A DNA stretch of 9,551 bases from Clostridia bacterium. GTDB lineage: Bacteria > Bacillota_A > Clostridia > Christensenellales > Borkfalkiaceae. This document shows positions 1-6,474 of the stretch, in pieces. The DNA is taken from the NCBI GenBank assembly GCA_017456945.1, contig JAFTIK010000086.1:1-9551 (forward strand), read 5' to 3'. Position numbers and translations under genes: made by a program. Under the pieces are notes generated by a model. The model did no database searches. It was not told the origin of the DNA and saw only the letters and a program-made list of their open reading frames with translations. Every line of letters starts with the position of its first letter. Position 1 is the first letter of the stretch.

Positions 1-40
1 ACGTACGTGCCTACGCGCCCCGACCTTTTGGACGTGATGT

Positions 41-310
41 TTGACGTTGGACGTTCGGAGGGCATTGAACGTTTATAACGACTATACTGCAAACGAGTAC
101 GGGCTGAAATATTTGGGTGCAGAAAATATAAATAAATCCGTTACTTTACCGTATATGACTTTAAGGCATTGTCCTATAAAAGAACATTTGGGCGGTAATT
201 GTAATGAGTGTAAGTATAAGAACGGCTTGGTTTATAAAATGGAAAATGGTAAAAAATTACAATTAAAGCGTAAAAAACTGTCCGATTGTACCTTTTATTT
301 GACCGAATAA
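41..310 (+). pseudogene. Eroded C-terminal fragment of a U32-family (collagenase-like) peptidase
   Basis: The reading frame ends at TAA 308-310. It resembles the C-terminal half of U32 peptidases: a segment like NVYNDYTANEYG (residues 10-21), then LPYMTLRHCPIKEHL (36-50), a Cys-x-x-Cys pair (C54, C57), and a basic tail ending SDCTFYLTE. In the family as I know it, roughly 30 or more residues normally separate the first two blocks (a 'SxEL' strand and a 'YG' strand). Here only about 14 do, which suggests an internal deletion near 130-148. The frame is closed upstream by TGA at 35-37, and the only start is a TTG at 41 without a clear ribosome binding site. A different frame is open from 1 to 75. 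The protein also stops soon after the last conserved block, where relatives continue. I read it as a decaying or truncated gene. A frameshift or assembly error near the window edge is the alternative. The family call is moderately sure; the pseudogene status is inference. Confidence 0.5.
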
Positions 311-314
311 CCCC

Positions 315-336
315 TTTCTTTTTTACAAAAAAGAAA
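315..336 (+). terminator. Weak AT-only hairpin after the U32 fragment
   Basis: Just after the stop at 310 there is an inverted repeat, TTTCTTTTT (315-323) against AAAAAGAAA (328-336), with a 4-base loop. It sits where a terminator is expected, between the fragment and the degV promoter. The stem has only one G-C pair and no clean T tract follows, so termination on the + strand would be weak. Confidence 0.3.
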
Positions 337-351
337 ATATTATAAAAATAA

Positions 352-380
352 TTGTCAAGCAAGAAAAAATTTGGTATAAT
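352..380 (+). promoter_or_regulatory. Promoter for degV (housekeeping sigma type)
   Basis: TTGTCA at 352-357 and TATAAT at 375-380 are separated by 17 bases, with a TG at 372-373 two bases upstream of the -10 box. This is a near-consensus housekeeping promoter. Transcription would start around 386-388 and give a leader of about 63 bases before the degV ATG at 451. Confidence 0.8.
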
Positions 381-392
381 TTAAGAAGTAAA

Positions 393-412
393 GTTTACGA
401 AAAAGCGTAAAC
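393..412 (+). other. Perfect 7-bp hairpin in the degV leader
   Basis: GTTTACG (393-399) pairs exactly with CGTAAAC (406-412) around a loop of AAAAAG. It lies at the predicted 5' end of the degV transcript. There is no T tract after it, so it is not a terminator; a 5'-end stabilising hairpin is possible. No known riboswitch pattern was recognised. Confidence 0.45.
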
Positions 413-450
413 GTGAATTTTAAGGAAAAAGAAAAAAGGGAAAAAATTAA

Positions 451-1335
451 ATGAGTAAAATAATAATATTAACCGATTCAAACTCGGGTATATCGCAAGA
501 ATTAGCAAAAGAATGGGGAATAAGCGTTCTTCCCATGCCTTTTTCGGTTAACGGTGAAGAGTATCTAGACGGAATAGAAATGTCGCACGCAGAGTTCTTT
601 GAATATCTAGCGAAAGACGCTGATATAAAAACTTCTCAACCGTCGAGATATAATATAGAAGAAAGATGGGATGAATTGCTTAGTGAATACGACGAAATTC
701 TTTATATCCCAACGTCTTCGGGGCTTTCTAAAACTTGTGAAAACGCTATAGTTTACGCTGAAGACGAAAAGTACAAGGGCAAGGTTCACGTGGTGGATAA
801 CAAGCGTATATCGGTAACCCTTAAACAATGTGTAACCGAAGCGATTGAACTTCTTAAAGCTGGCAAGACTTGCCAAGAAATGAAAGATTACTTGGAAAGC
901 ACTGGTAAGAAAAATAGTATTTACATAACGGTGAATATGCTTAAATACCTTAAAAAGGGGGGCAGAATTTCACCTGCTGCAGCAGCTCTTGGCTCAATGC
1001 TCAACGTAAAGCCCATACTTCTTTCTACGGGTGATAGTTTCGATAAAATAGGTATGGCAATGTCTATGGGGCAAGCCAAAAAGAAAATGATTTCTTTGGT
1101 TAAAACTCAAGCCGAAACCACTTATAAAAAAGAATACGAACAAGGCAAATTTATGGTAATGGTTGGGCACGCTAACGTTGAAAAAGAAGCGTTGAAATTC
1201 AAAGAAGAAGTGGAAAAGGCTATTCCTAATATAAAGGTAAAATTCGTTGACATAGTTGCGTTAAGCGTAATATGTCACATAGGTCCGGGCGCGCTTGCTC
1301 TTGCGTTCAGCGTGGACGATAGTAAAAGCGTTTAA
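451..1335 (+). CDS. DegV family fatty-acid-binding protein
   Basis: The 294-residue product has the usual length and layout of the DegV family (FakB-like). These cytosolic proteins bind one fatty acid and, in characterised cases, present it to the kinase FakA for phosphorylation and entry into phospholipid synthesis. Visible family signatures are an N-terminal strand ending in TDSNSGIS (8-15), TSQPS (61-65), SSGLS (89-93), the LKYLKKGGRIS block (164-174) and CHIGPGALALAF (275-286). The start ATG at 451 is preceded by AAAGGG at 435-440, 10 bases away, and by a consensus promoter. No fakA-like gene is in the window, so the partner must lie elsewhere if it works as FakB. The 53-base gap to trkA holds a hairpin. 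The family assignment is sure; the exact ligand and the physiological role are not readable from sequence. Confidence 0.92.
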   Translation: MSKIIILTDSNSGISQELAKEWGISVLPMPFSVNGEEYLDGIEMSHAEFFEYLAKDADIKTSQPSRYNIEERWDELLSEYDEILYIPTSSGLSKTCENAIVYAEDEKYKGKVHVVDNKRISVTLKQCVTEAIELLKAGKTCQEMKDYLESTGKKNSIYITVNMLKYLKKGGRISPAAAALGSMLNVKPILLSTGDSFDKIGMAMSMGQAKKKMISLVKTQAETTYKKEYEQGKFMVMVGHANVEKEALKFKEEVEKAIPNIKVKFVDIVALSVICHIGPGALALAFSVDDSKSV

Positions 1336-1352
1336 GTAAATAATTTTAAGGA

Positions 1353-1378
1353 TAGGGACGGGATTTTTTCCGTCCCTA
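1353..1378 (+). other. GC-rich hairpin between degV and trkA
   Basis: TAGGGACGG (1353-1361) pairs perfectly with CCGTCCCTA (1370-1378) around the loop GATTTTTT. The stem is strong, but the T run is in the loop and AAAAGG follows on the + strand, so it is not a standard intrinsic terminator. It ends at the trkA ribosome binding site (AAAAGG, 1378-1383), so it may protect the degV 3' end or influence trkA translation. A promoter for trkA is not obvious in the gap, which favours read-through from degV. Confidence 0.5.
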
Positions 1379-1388
1379 AAAGGTAAAT

Positions 1389-2741
1389 ATGAATCTCGTT
1401 ATTATAGGCGTAGGCAAAGTAGGCGAAACTCTCGTAGAAAATTTTATACAAGAAAAGCATGATATAATAGTAGTTGATACCTATCAAAAAGCCGTTGAAG
1501 ACTTGGTTAATCGCTTTGACGTTTTAGGGCTTGTAGGTAGCGGTTTAGAGCGTAGCGTTCTTAACCAAGCCAACGTGGAAAACGCCGACTTTTTTATTGC
1601 TTGTACTTCTCGTGACGAAGTTAATATTTTATCTTGCGTTCTTGCTAGAAAACTTGGTGCAAAGCGTACGATTGCTAGGGTTAGAGACCCAGAATACTTT
1701 AAAGAAGTTGACGGAATGAAAGACGTTCTCGGGCTCGATTTTGCATTTAATCCAGAACTTCATACGGCAAAGGAAATATTCCAAATTCTTAAATTTCCGT
1801 TTGCTAGAAACGTGGAAAGTTTCGTTAAGAATAGGGCTACGATGGCAGAAATAGAAGTAACCGACGCCAACCCTATAGTGAACAAATCACTTAAACAAAT
1901 ATCTGCAGAGTTTGGTAATAAGGTACTTATTGCAGTAGTTCAACGTGGTAAAGAGTGCTTTATTCCGCGTGGTGATTTTATCGTTGAAAGTGGCGACGTT
2001 ATTCACGTTATATCTTCTGAATCGGATATTATAGCCTTCTGTAAAAAAATGAAGATGTTCAAGCGTCGCGCAAAATCGGCGCTGTTGATAGGTGGTGGTA
2101 AAATTGCTTACTATCTTACCGAAGAATTATTAAAATCAGGCGTTGCTGTGAAGATTATTGAGAATGACACCCGTCGCGCCGAAGAACTTGCTAACTCGTT
2201 ACCAAAAGCCACCGTTATTTTAGGCGATGGAACGGATCACGAACTTTTAGAAGAAGAAAATCTTAAGGGGGCAGACGCTTTCGTCACCCTTACTGGTATG
2301 GATGAAGAAAACGTAGTTTTATCTCTTTACGCAAAGCAACGTGGCGTAAATAAAGTGGTTACGAAGATAGACCGTTCTTCTATAATCAATATGGTAGAAC
2401 AATTAGGTCTTGAATCTGTTGTTTCGCCTAAGGAAATCATATCTAACCAAATAGTAAGTTTCGTGCGCGCCCATCAAGCGGAAACAGGTAACGGCATAAA
2501 CACTTTTTATAAACTATACGATAAGGTAGAAGCTCTTGAATTTACCGTAAGTCAAAGTTTTATAAAGCAAGGCGTTGCGCTTAAAAATTTAAGTTTGAAA
2601 AAGAACGTTCTTATCGGCGGTATCGTTCGTGGAACGGAATTTATATTGCCTAGTGGCGAAAGTACGTTGCTTGCAGGCGACAGGGTAATCGTAGTAACGG
2701 CGTCAAAACAACTAACCGATTTAACGCAAATATTGAGATAG
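1389..2741 (+). CDS. trkA: Trk potassium-uptake regulatory subunit TrkA (two RCK domains)
   Basis: The 450-residue protein is the cytosolic, nucleotide-binding gating ring subunit of the Trk K+ uptake system. It contains two tandem RCK modules. The first Rossmann motif is VIIGVGKVGETL (4-15) with an acidic ribose-binding residue at D30, and a C-terminal RCK_C domain follows at about 145-218. The second begins LLIGGGKIAYYL (232-243), with its RCK_C domain at about 365-450. The length matches two-domain TrkA proteins (about 450-460) and not single-domain KtrA (about 220). The second motif is GGGKIA instead of GxGxxG, so NAD(H)/ATP binding there may be altered. The start at 1389 has AAAAGG (1378-1383) five bases upstream. 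The stop lies three bases before trkH, so the two are co-transcribed and presumably form one complex. Confidence 0.95.
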   Translation: MNLVIIGVGKVGETLVENFIQEKHDIIVVDTYQKAVEDLVNRFDVLGLVGSGLERSVLNQANVENADFFIACTSRDEVNILSCVLARKLGAKRTIARVRDPEYFKEVDGMKDVLGLDFAFNPELHTAKEIFQILKFPFARNVESFVKNRATMAEIEVTDANPIVNKSLKQISAEFGNKVLIAVVQRGKECFIPRGDFIVESGDVIHVISSESDIIAFCKKMKMFKRRAKSALLIGGGKIAYYLTEELLKSGVAVKIIENDTRRAEELANSLPKATVILGDGTDHELLEEENLKGADAFVTLTGMDEENVVLSLYAKQRGVNKVVTKIDRSSIINMVEQLGLESVVSPKEIISNQIVSFVRAHQAETGNGINTFYKLYDKVEALEFTVSQSFIKQGVALKNLSLKKNVLIGGIVRGTEFILPSGESTLLAGDRVIVVTASKQLTDLTQILR

Positions 2742-2744
2742 AAA

Positions 2745-4187
2745 ATGAATTATAAAATGGTTTTGAACACGCTTGGCAAGGTGTTTTTGCTTGAAGGTAT
2801 AATGCTTGTTTTGCCGTTGTTCGTTGGGCTAATTTACCAAGAAAATTCATATTTGGATTATTTAATTCCCATTGCAATACTTTTTTTTCTGGGAATAATT
2901 TTAACGTATTTTATTCGTGCTAAAGATAAGTCGATCTACGCTAAAGAAGGGTTTGTAATCGTATCTCTCGCTTGGATTTTGATGTCGGTTTTCGGCGCGA
3001 TACCTTTCGCTCTTAACGGCGCTATTCCTTCGTATATAGACGCTTTGTTTGAAACGGTCTCAGGCTTTACAACTACGGGTAGTTCGGTTATACCAAACGT
3101 AGAAATTCTAGATAAAAGCATACTGTTTTGGCGTTCTTCAACCCACTGGCTCGGTGGTATGGGCGTGCTCGTTTTCGTGCTTGCCGTAACGCCGGGGTAC
3201 AACTCTGGCGCAATGCACGTTTTGCGCGCAGAATCGCCAGGGCCAACGGTAGGAAAACTTGTTAGTAAACTGTCTTTTACAGCGCGTATTCTTTACGGTA
3301 TATATCTTTCAATGACTGTTATACTCGTTATTGTTCTTTTGTGTGGTGGGTTGCCCGTTTTCGATAGCGTGGTAACTGCATTTGCAACCGCAGGTACTGG
3401 TGGTTTTGGTATTAAATCGGATAGTATAGCGTCTTACAGTTCGTATGTTCAAATCGTTATTGCCGTGTTTATGTTGTTGTTTTCTATAAACTTTAACTTG
3501 TTCTATTTGGTTTTGATAGGCAACGTTAAAAAGGCGTTAAAGAGCGAAGAGTTTCGCGCTTATATGATTATAATATTCGTTTCAACTTTGGCTATCGCTT
3601 TGAATATTCTTTCTAGTATAGGTCACTTTGGCGAAGCCTTAAAACACGCTTTCTTTCAGGTTACTAGTATCAGTTCAACCACGGGGTTTGTGTCTATAGA
3701 TTTCAACGAATGGCCAATTTTCTCTAAAGCGATAATTATGATACTTATGATAATCGGCGCTTGTGCAGGCTCTACGGGTGGCGGTATGAAAGTGTCAAGG
3801 GTAGTTATTCTTGTAAAATCTGTTACTGCGGATATAAAGAGAATGTTGCATCCCAAAGCCGTTACGCCTGTTAAATTTGAAAACGAACCCTTGTCGAAAG
3901 ACGTAGAGAGAAACGTTCACTCTTATTTTGTTTTTTACATTATAATCATAGTGTTGTGCACTCTTTTATTGTGTTTAGATAAGAACGAGTTTTTAACTAA
4001 CTTCTCGGCAACTCTTTCGTGTATGGGGAATATCGGGCCAGGGTTTAACCTTGTTGGACCTATGTCTAACTTTGCGATATATTCACCATATTCTAAGGTG
4101 TTGTTGTCTATGGTAATGTTAATCGGAAGGTTAGAGATTTTTCCAATAATTCTTCTGTTTACGCCAAGCACATGGAAGAAGGTGTAA
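2745..4187 (+). CDS. trkH: Trk/Ktr family potassium transporter, membrane subunit TrkH
   Basis: This 480-residue integral membrane protein is the ion-conducting partner of TrkA. It has the expected four pseudo-repeats of helix-pore loop-helix. The filter loops are visible at TTTGSS (109-114), ATAGTGGFG (214-222), TSISSTTGFVS (307-317) and LSCMGNIGPGF (424-434). The glycine-rich block GACAGSTGGGMKV (338-350) sits where TrkH/KtrB have their intramembrane gate. STHWLGGMGVLVF (132-144) and the ending GRLEIFPIILLFTP (461-474) are also family hallmarks. Many hydrophobic segments run from about residue 10 to the end. The ATG at 2745 comes three bases after the trkA stop and has only a weak GAGA upstream, which suggests translational coupling to trkA; M5 (2757) is a possible alternative start. 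An AT-rich terminator follows, so trkAH ends before the pur promoter. Confidence 0.95.
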   Translation: MNYKMVLNTLGKVFLLEGIMLVLPLFVGLIYQENSYLDYLIPIAILFFLGIILTYFIRAKDKSIYAKEGFVIVSLAWILMSVFGAIPFALNGAIPSYIDALFETVSGFTTTGSSVIPNVEILDKSILFWRSSTHWLGGMGVLVFVLAVTPGYNSGAMHVLRAESPGPTVGKLVSKLSFTARILYGIYLSMTVILVIVLLCGGLPVFDSVVTAFATAGTGGFGIKSDSIASYSSYVQIVIAVFMLLFSINFNLFYLVLIGNVKKALKSEEFRAYMIIIFVSTLAIALNILSSIGHFGEALKHAFFQVTSISSTTGFVSIDFNEWPIFSKAIIMILMIIGACAGSTGGGMKVSRVVILVKSVTADIKRMLHPKAVTPVKFENEPLSKDVERNVHSYFVFYIIIIVLCTLLLCLDKNEFLTNFSATLSCMGNIGPGFNLVGPMSNFAIYSPYSKVLLSMVMLIGRLEIFPIILLFTPSTWKKV

Positions 4188-4191
4188 AAAG

Positions 4192-4215
4192 TTTAAAAAG
4201 CTTTGCTTTTTTAAA
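4192..4215 (+). terminator. Intrinsic terminator after trkH
   Basis: AAAAAGC (4195-4201) pairs with GCTTTTT (4205-4211) around a TTT loop. The stem can extend through TTT/AAA (4192-4194 with 4213-4215) after a one-base bulge. The 3' strand is itself a run of six T. It lies five bases after the trkH stop, the right place to end the degV/trkAH transcripts before the pur promoter. Confidence 0.55.
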
Positions 4216-4235
4216 TAGTAAATCGGTAAAAAGAA

Positions 4236-4265
4236 TTGACAATTTTCCGTGTAAAATGTTATACT
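4236..4265 (+). promoter_or_regulatory. Promoter of the purine operon
   Basis: TTGACA at 4236-4241 matches the -35 consensus exactly. TATACT at 4260-4265 matches the -10 box in five of six positions, with an 18-base spacer. Transcription would start near 4271-4273, about 16-18 bases before the first riboswitch stem and about 160 bases before the purE ATG. No repressor operator was recognised around it. Confidence 0.85.
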
Positions 4266-4288
4266 AAATACGTTCCTAAAAAATTATA

Positions 4289-4363
4289 ATTTTTGCGACT
4301 GACGGATAAGCGAGAATTACTCGCGGGGAGCAAAAATATTAAGTTTAGTCGACCGTCTGGGCA
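4289..4363 (+). ncRNA. ZTP (pfl motif) riboswitch controlling the pur operon
   Basis: The class senses ZMP/ZTP (AICAR nucleotides), alarmones of 10-formyl-tetrahydrofolate shortage. P1 is an exact 8-bp pairing of ATTTTTGC (4289-4296) with GCAAAAAT (4330-4337). The junction reads GACTGACGG (4297-4305), close to the usual GACUGGCG. P2 is GCGAG (4310-4314) with CTCGC (4320-4324), followed by GGGGAGC (4325-4331). A spacer then leads to CCGTCTGGGCA (4353-4363), against the class hallmark CCGCCUGGGCA. The class pseudoknot is preserved by compensating changes: GACGG (4301-4305) can pair with CCGTC (4353-4357), where the usual form pairs GGCG with CGCC. The stem just around the CCGTCTGGGC loop is weak as I draw it. 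Context fits fully: it precedes purE and an operon holding both 10-formyl-THF-dependent purine enzymes. Assignment is by pattern memory, without a covariance search. Confidence 0.88.
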
Positions 4364-4388
4364 GTTTGTTTTTTCAAACTGCCTTTTT
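4360..4388 (+). terminator. Riboswitch expression platform: intrinsic terminator before purE
   Basis: GGCAGTTTG (4360-4368) pairs perfectly with CAAACTGCC (4375-4383) around a six-T loop, then TTTTT (4384-4388). The 5' strand shares GGCA with the conserved CTGGGCA (4357-4363) of the aptamer. Ligand-stabilised aptamer and terminator are therefore mutually exclusive, which makes this a transcriptional ON switch: ZMP/ZTP present, pur operon transcribed. Confidence 0.88.
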
Positions 4389-4430
4389 ATATTTAAAATT
4401 AAAAAATTAAACAATCGGAGATAATTTAAA

Positions 4431-4922
4431 ATGAAAAAAGTAGCCATCGTAATGGGTAGTGATAGCGACCTTAAAGTAGTAGAAAAAGCAATATTAACTC
4501 TCAAAGATTACGGCGTTCAAACTGAAGTGCATATTTATTCTGCTCACCGTACGCCCGTAGAAGCAAAAGAGTTTACGGCTAACGCTCGCGCAAACGGAAT
4601 AGGCGTAATAATCGCCGCTGCAGGCAAGGCTGCTCACCTTGCAGGCGCAATTGCTGCAAACACCACTCTTCCCGTTATCGGTATACCCGTAAAAGCGTCG
4701 GTTTTAGACGGTATTGATGCGTTGCTTTCCACCGTTCAAATGCCTGCGGGTATTCCCGTTGCAACCGTTGCTATCGACGGGGCTGAAAACGCTGCGTTAC
4801 TCGCTATTCAAATTCTTGCCGTTGAAGATGCTGCTCTCGCAGAAAAACTTCAAAAAGCAAGAGATGCAAAGAAACAGGCTATTCTTGAAAAGGACAAAGA
4901 AATCAATTCTAGATATTTATAA
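4431..4922 (+). CDS. purE: 5-(carboxyamino)imidazole ribonucleotide mutase / AIR carboxylase PurE
   Basis: PurE makes carboxyaminoimidazole ribonucleotide (CAIR) in the cytosol, from N5-CAIR in class I enzymes or directly from AIR and CO2 in class II. The 163 residues include VMGSDSD (7-13), IYSAHRTP (35-42) with the catalytic histidine H39, and the phosphate/active-site loop AGKAAHLAG (64-72). SAHRTP points to class I (class II has SAHK). Two details differ from E. coli and B. subtilis PurE. The loop reads AGKAAHLAG where they have AGGAAHLPG, and the ATVAIDGAENAALLA stretch is about two residues shorter than the usual 'AIGKAGxxNA' form. purK is not in the window. GGAG at 4417-4420 lies 10 bases upstream of the ATG. 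First gene of the operon, directly downstream of the ZTP riboswitch; 89 bases with a hairpin separate it from purF. Confidence 0.94.
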   Translation: MKKVAIVMGSDSDLKVVEKAILTLKDYGVQTEVHIYSAHRTPVEAKEFTANARANGIGVIIAAAGKAAHLAGAIAANTTLPVIGIPVKASVLDGIDALLSTVQMPAGIPVATVAIDGAENAALLAIQILAVEDAALAEKLQKARDAKKQAILEKDKEINSRYL

Positions 4923-4927
4923 TAGAA

Positions 4928-4958
4928 AAAAGCGTAGAAAATTTTTTTCTTCGCTTTT
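4928..4958 (+). other. Hairpin in the purE-purF gap, possible partial terminator
   Basis: AAAAGCG (4928-4934) pairs with CGCTTTT (4952-4958). After one T-T mismatch, AGAAAA (4936-4941) pairs with TTTTCT (4945-4950) around a TTT loop. The 13-bp stem ends in TTTT but continues GTATGTTT, so termination would be incomplete at best. It may lower expression of the distal genes or mark an RNA processing point between purE and purF. Confidence 0.45.
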
Positions 4959-5011
4959 GTATGTTTATTAAACTCAACAAACACGTTATTTTTTAAGGAG
5001 AATTTAACAGT

Positions 5012-6460
5012 ATGGAAGAAATTCGTGAAGAGTGTGGGGTGTTTGGTGTTTACGCCTCTAAAGAACAAAATCTTGCTAGTATGGCTTATTACGGACTGTA
5101 CGCCCTTCAACATAGAGGGCAAGACAGTTGTGGTATCGTAGTTAACGACGGGGGCGTGTTTACCACTCATAAAGATTTGGGCTTGGTTGGCGACGTCTTT
5201 GATAAGGAAACGCTTAACAAGATAGGCATGGGCAAAATCGCCGTAGGGCACGTTCGCGCAGGCGTTAAAGGTTCTATCATTAACGAGAACACACAACCAC
5301 TCGTCGTTAATCACGTAAAGGGTAGTATGGCAGTTGCCTATAACGGCAGTATCATTAACAGAAGCGAACTTCGCACCCAACTTGAATTAGAAGGTTCAAT
5401 ATTTCACTCTACGGGCGCAACAGAAGTAATCGCTTACGAGATTATAAAGGAAAGACTTAAAGCCCCGTCTATTGAACACGCTTTATGTCAAGCAATGTAT
5501 AGTATTAAAGGGGCGTATTGCATAGTAGCAATGTCGCCTACAAAACTTATTGCAGCTCGTGACCCCCGTGGCTTCAGACCACTTTGTTACGGCAGAACGG
5601 AAGATGGTTCGTACGTAGTTGCAAGTGAAAGTTGTGCTCTCGACGCCGTTGGGGCAAAACTCGTTCGTTCTATAAAACCAGGTGAAATTGTTATTTTCGA
5701 TTCTTTCGGCGTTCGTTCTATAGAAGAGCATTGTGGAAAGGAAAAGATGTCTTCTTGTATTTTCGAGTTCGTATATAACGCTCGTCCCGACTCGATTATA
5801 GACGAATATTCCGTTCACGAAGCAAGGGTAGAGATGGGTAGATATCTTGCAAGGAAATATCCTGTTGATGCAGACGTGGTAATAAGCGTTCCCGACTCTG
5901 GTAACGATGCGGCTGTGGGTTACGCAAAAGAATCTGGTATCTCGTTTGAACTTGGTTTCTTGAAAAATAAATACATAGGTAGAACGTTCATTTTCCCAGA
6001 ACAAAAGGATAGGGAAGATCAAGTTAGAAAAAAACTTAACCCAATTCGCTCGGTTGTAAACGGCAAGCGCGTGGTTATGGTTGACGACTCGATAGTAAGG
6101 GGAACTACGAGTGGTAGGGTAGTTAAACTACTTCGTGATGCCGGCGCTACTGAAGTTCACTTTATGGTGTCTTCGCCACCCTTCTTGTTTCCGTGCTATT
6201 ACGGAACGGACGTTAAGGATAGAAAGGATCTTATCGCAAACAACCACTCGGTAGAAGAAATAAGAAAACTCGTCGGCGTAGATACGCTAGGCTATCTAGA
6301 TTTAGAAGATATGAAAAAGATAGCAACGTGCGGTGGTAAAAACAGTTTCTGTTACGCGTGTTTCGACGGGGTTTATCCCACCGAAATACCAAAGCCATCA
6401 CAACCTAACAAGTACGAAATGAAAATTAACATAGAAGAAAAAACCAAAAGACATATTTAA
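5012..6460 (+). CDS. purF: Amidophosphoribosyltransferase PurF (Fe-S cluster type)
   Basis: PurF makes 5-phosphoribosylamine from PRPP and glutamine, the committed step of purine synthesis. The 482 residues comprise an N-terminal Ntn glutaminase domain (about 8-240) and a C-terminal phosphoribosyltransferase domain. A seven-residue propeptide (MEEIREE) precedes the nucleophile C8. The PRPP motif [13 protein letters not shown] is at 354-366. Cysteines C249, C395, C447 and C450 align with the four 4Fe-4S ligands of B. subtilis PurF, so the enzyme is probably oxygen-labile. In the glutaminase site R82, N111 and G112 are kept. The residues matching E. coli T76 and D127 are V85 (in HVRAGVKG) and A136 (in STGATEV), and NGN is NGS. 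AAGGAG at 4995-5000 precedes the ATG by 11 bases. The stop overlaps an upstream purM ATG by one base. PurF identity is sure; full glutaminase activity is less so. Confidence 0.95.
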   Translation: MEEIREECGVFGVYASKEQNLASMAYYGLYALQHRGQDSCGIVVNDGGVFTTHKDLGLVGDVFDKETLNKIGMGKIAVGHVRAGVKGSIINENTQPLVVNHVKGSMAVAYNGSIINRSELRTQLELEGSIFHSTGATEVIAYEIIKERLKAPSIEHALCQAMYSIKGAYCIVAMSPTKLIAARDPRGFRPLCYGRTEDGSYVVASESCALDAVGAKLVRSIKPGEIVIFDSFGVRSIEEHCGKEKMSSCIFEFVYNARPDSIIDEYSVHEARVEMGRYLARKYPVDADVVISVPDSGNDAAVGYAKESGISFELGFLKNKYIGRTFIFPEQKDREDQVRKKLNPIRSVVNGKRVVMVDDSIVRGTTSGRVVKLLRDAGATEVHFMVSSPPFLFPCYYGTDVKDRKDLIANNHSVEEIRKLVGVDTLGYLDLEDMKKIATCGGKNSFCYACFDGVYPTEIPKPSQPNKYEMKINIEEKTKRHI

Positions 6461-6461
6461 T

Positions 6462-6465
6462 GGAG
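6462..6465 (+). promoter_or_regulatory. Ribosome binding site that fixes the purM start
   Basis: GGAG at 6462-6465, with AAAAGG just behind it, lies nine bases before the ATG at 6475. The in-frame ATG at 6460 overlaps the purF stop, and its own coding sequence contains this site, so 6475 is the better start. Confidence 0.7.
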
Positions 6466-6474
6466 AAAAGGATT

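Noticed and set aside
174..362. Minus-strand open frame over the U32 fragment and its downstream gap
   Set aside because: Low-complexity Phe/Tyr/Lys-rich translation and no start signal; the plus-strand frame carries the conserved motifs.
1353..1378. Intrinsic terminator for degV
   Set aside because: The stem is good, but no T tract follows it on either strand, so it is listed as a hairpin of unknown role.
4289..4363. Guanine/adenine (purine) riboswitch before the pur operon
   Set aside because: It lacks the three-way junction with the two kissing loops of that class; the GACTGACGG, GGGGAGC and CCGTCTGGGCA pieces fit the ZTP class instead.
4714..4971. Plus-strand open frame overlapping the purE 3' half in another frame
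   Set aside because: It overlaps a certain gene, begins inside it, and its product is low complexity.
4850..5380. Long antisense open frame across the purE end and purF start (176 codons)
   Set aside because: It lies opposite two certain genes, has no ribosome binding site, and its translation shows no recognisable domain; it is a shadow of the coding strand.
5483..6022. Antisense open frame inside purF (179 codons)
   Set aside because: Fully inside a strongly conserved gene, with a composition typical of an antisense shadow and no start signal.
6460..6474. purM start at the ATG overlapping the purF stop
   Set aside because: The ATG at 6475 has a GGAG site nine bases upstream and gives the usual PurM N-terminus and length.
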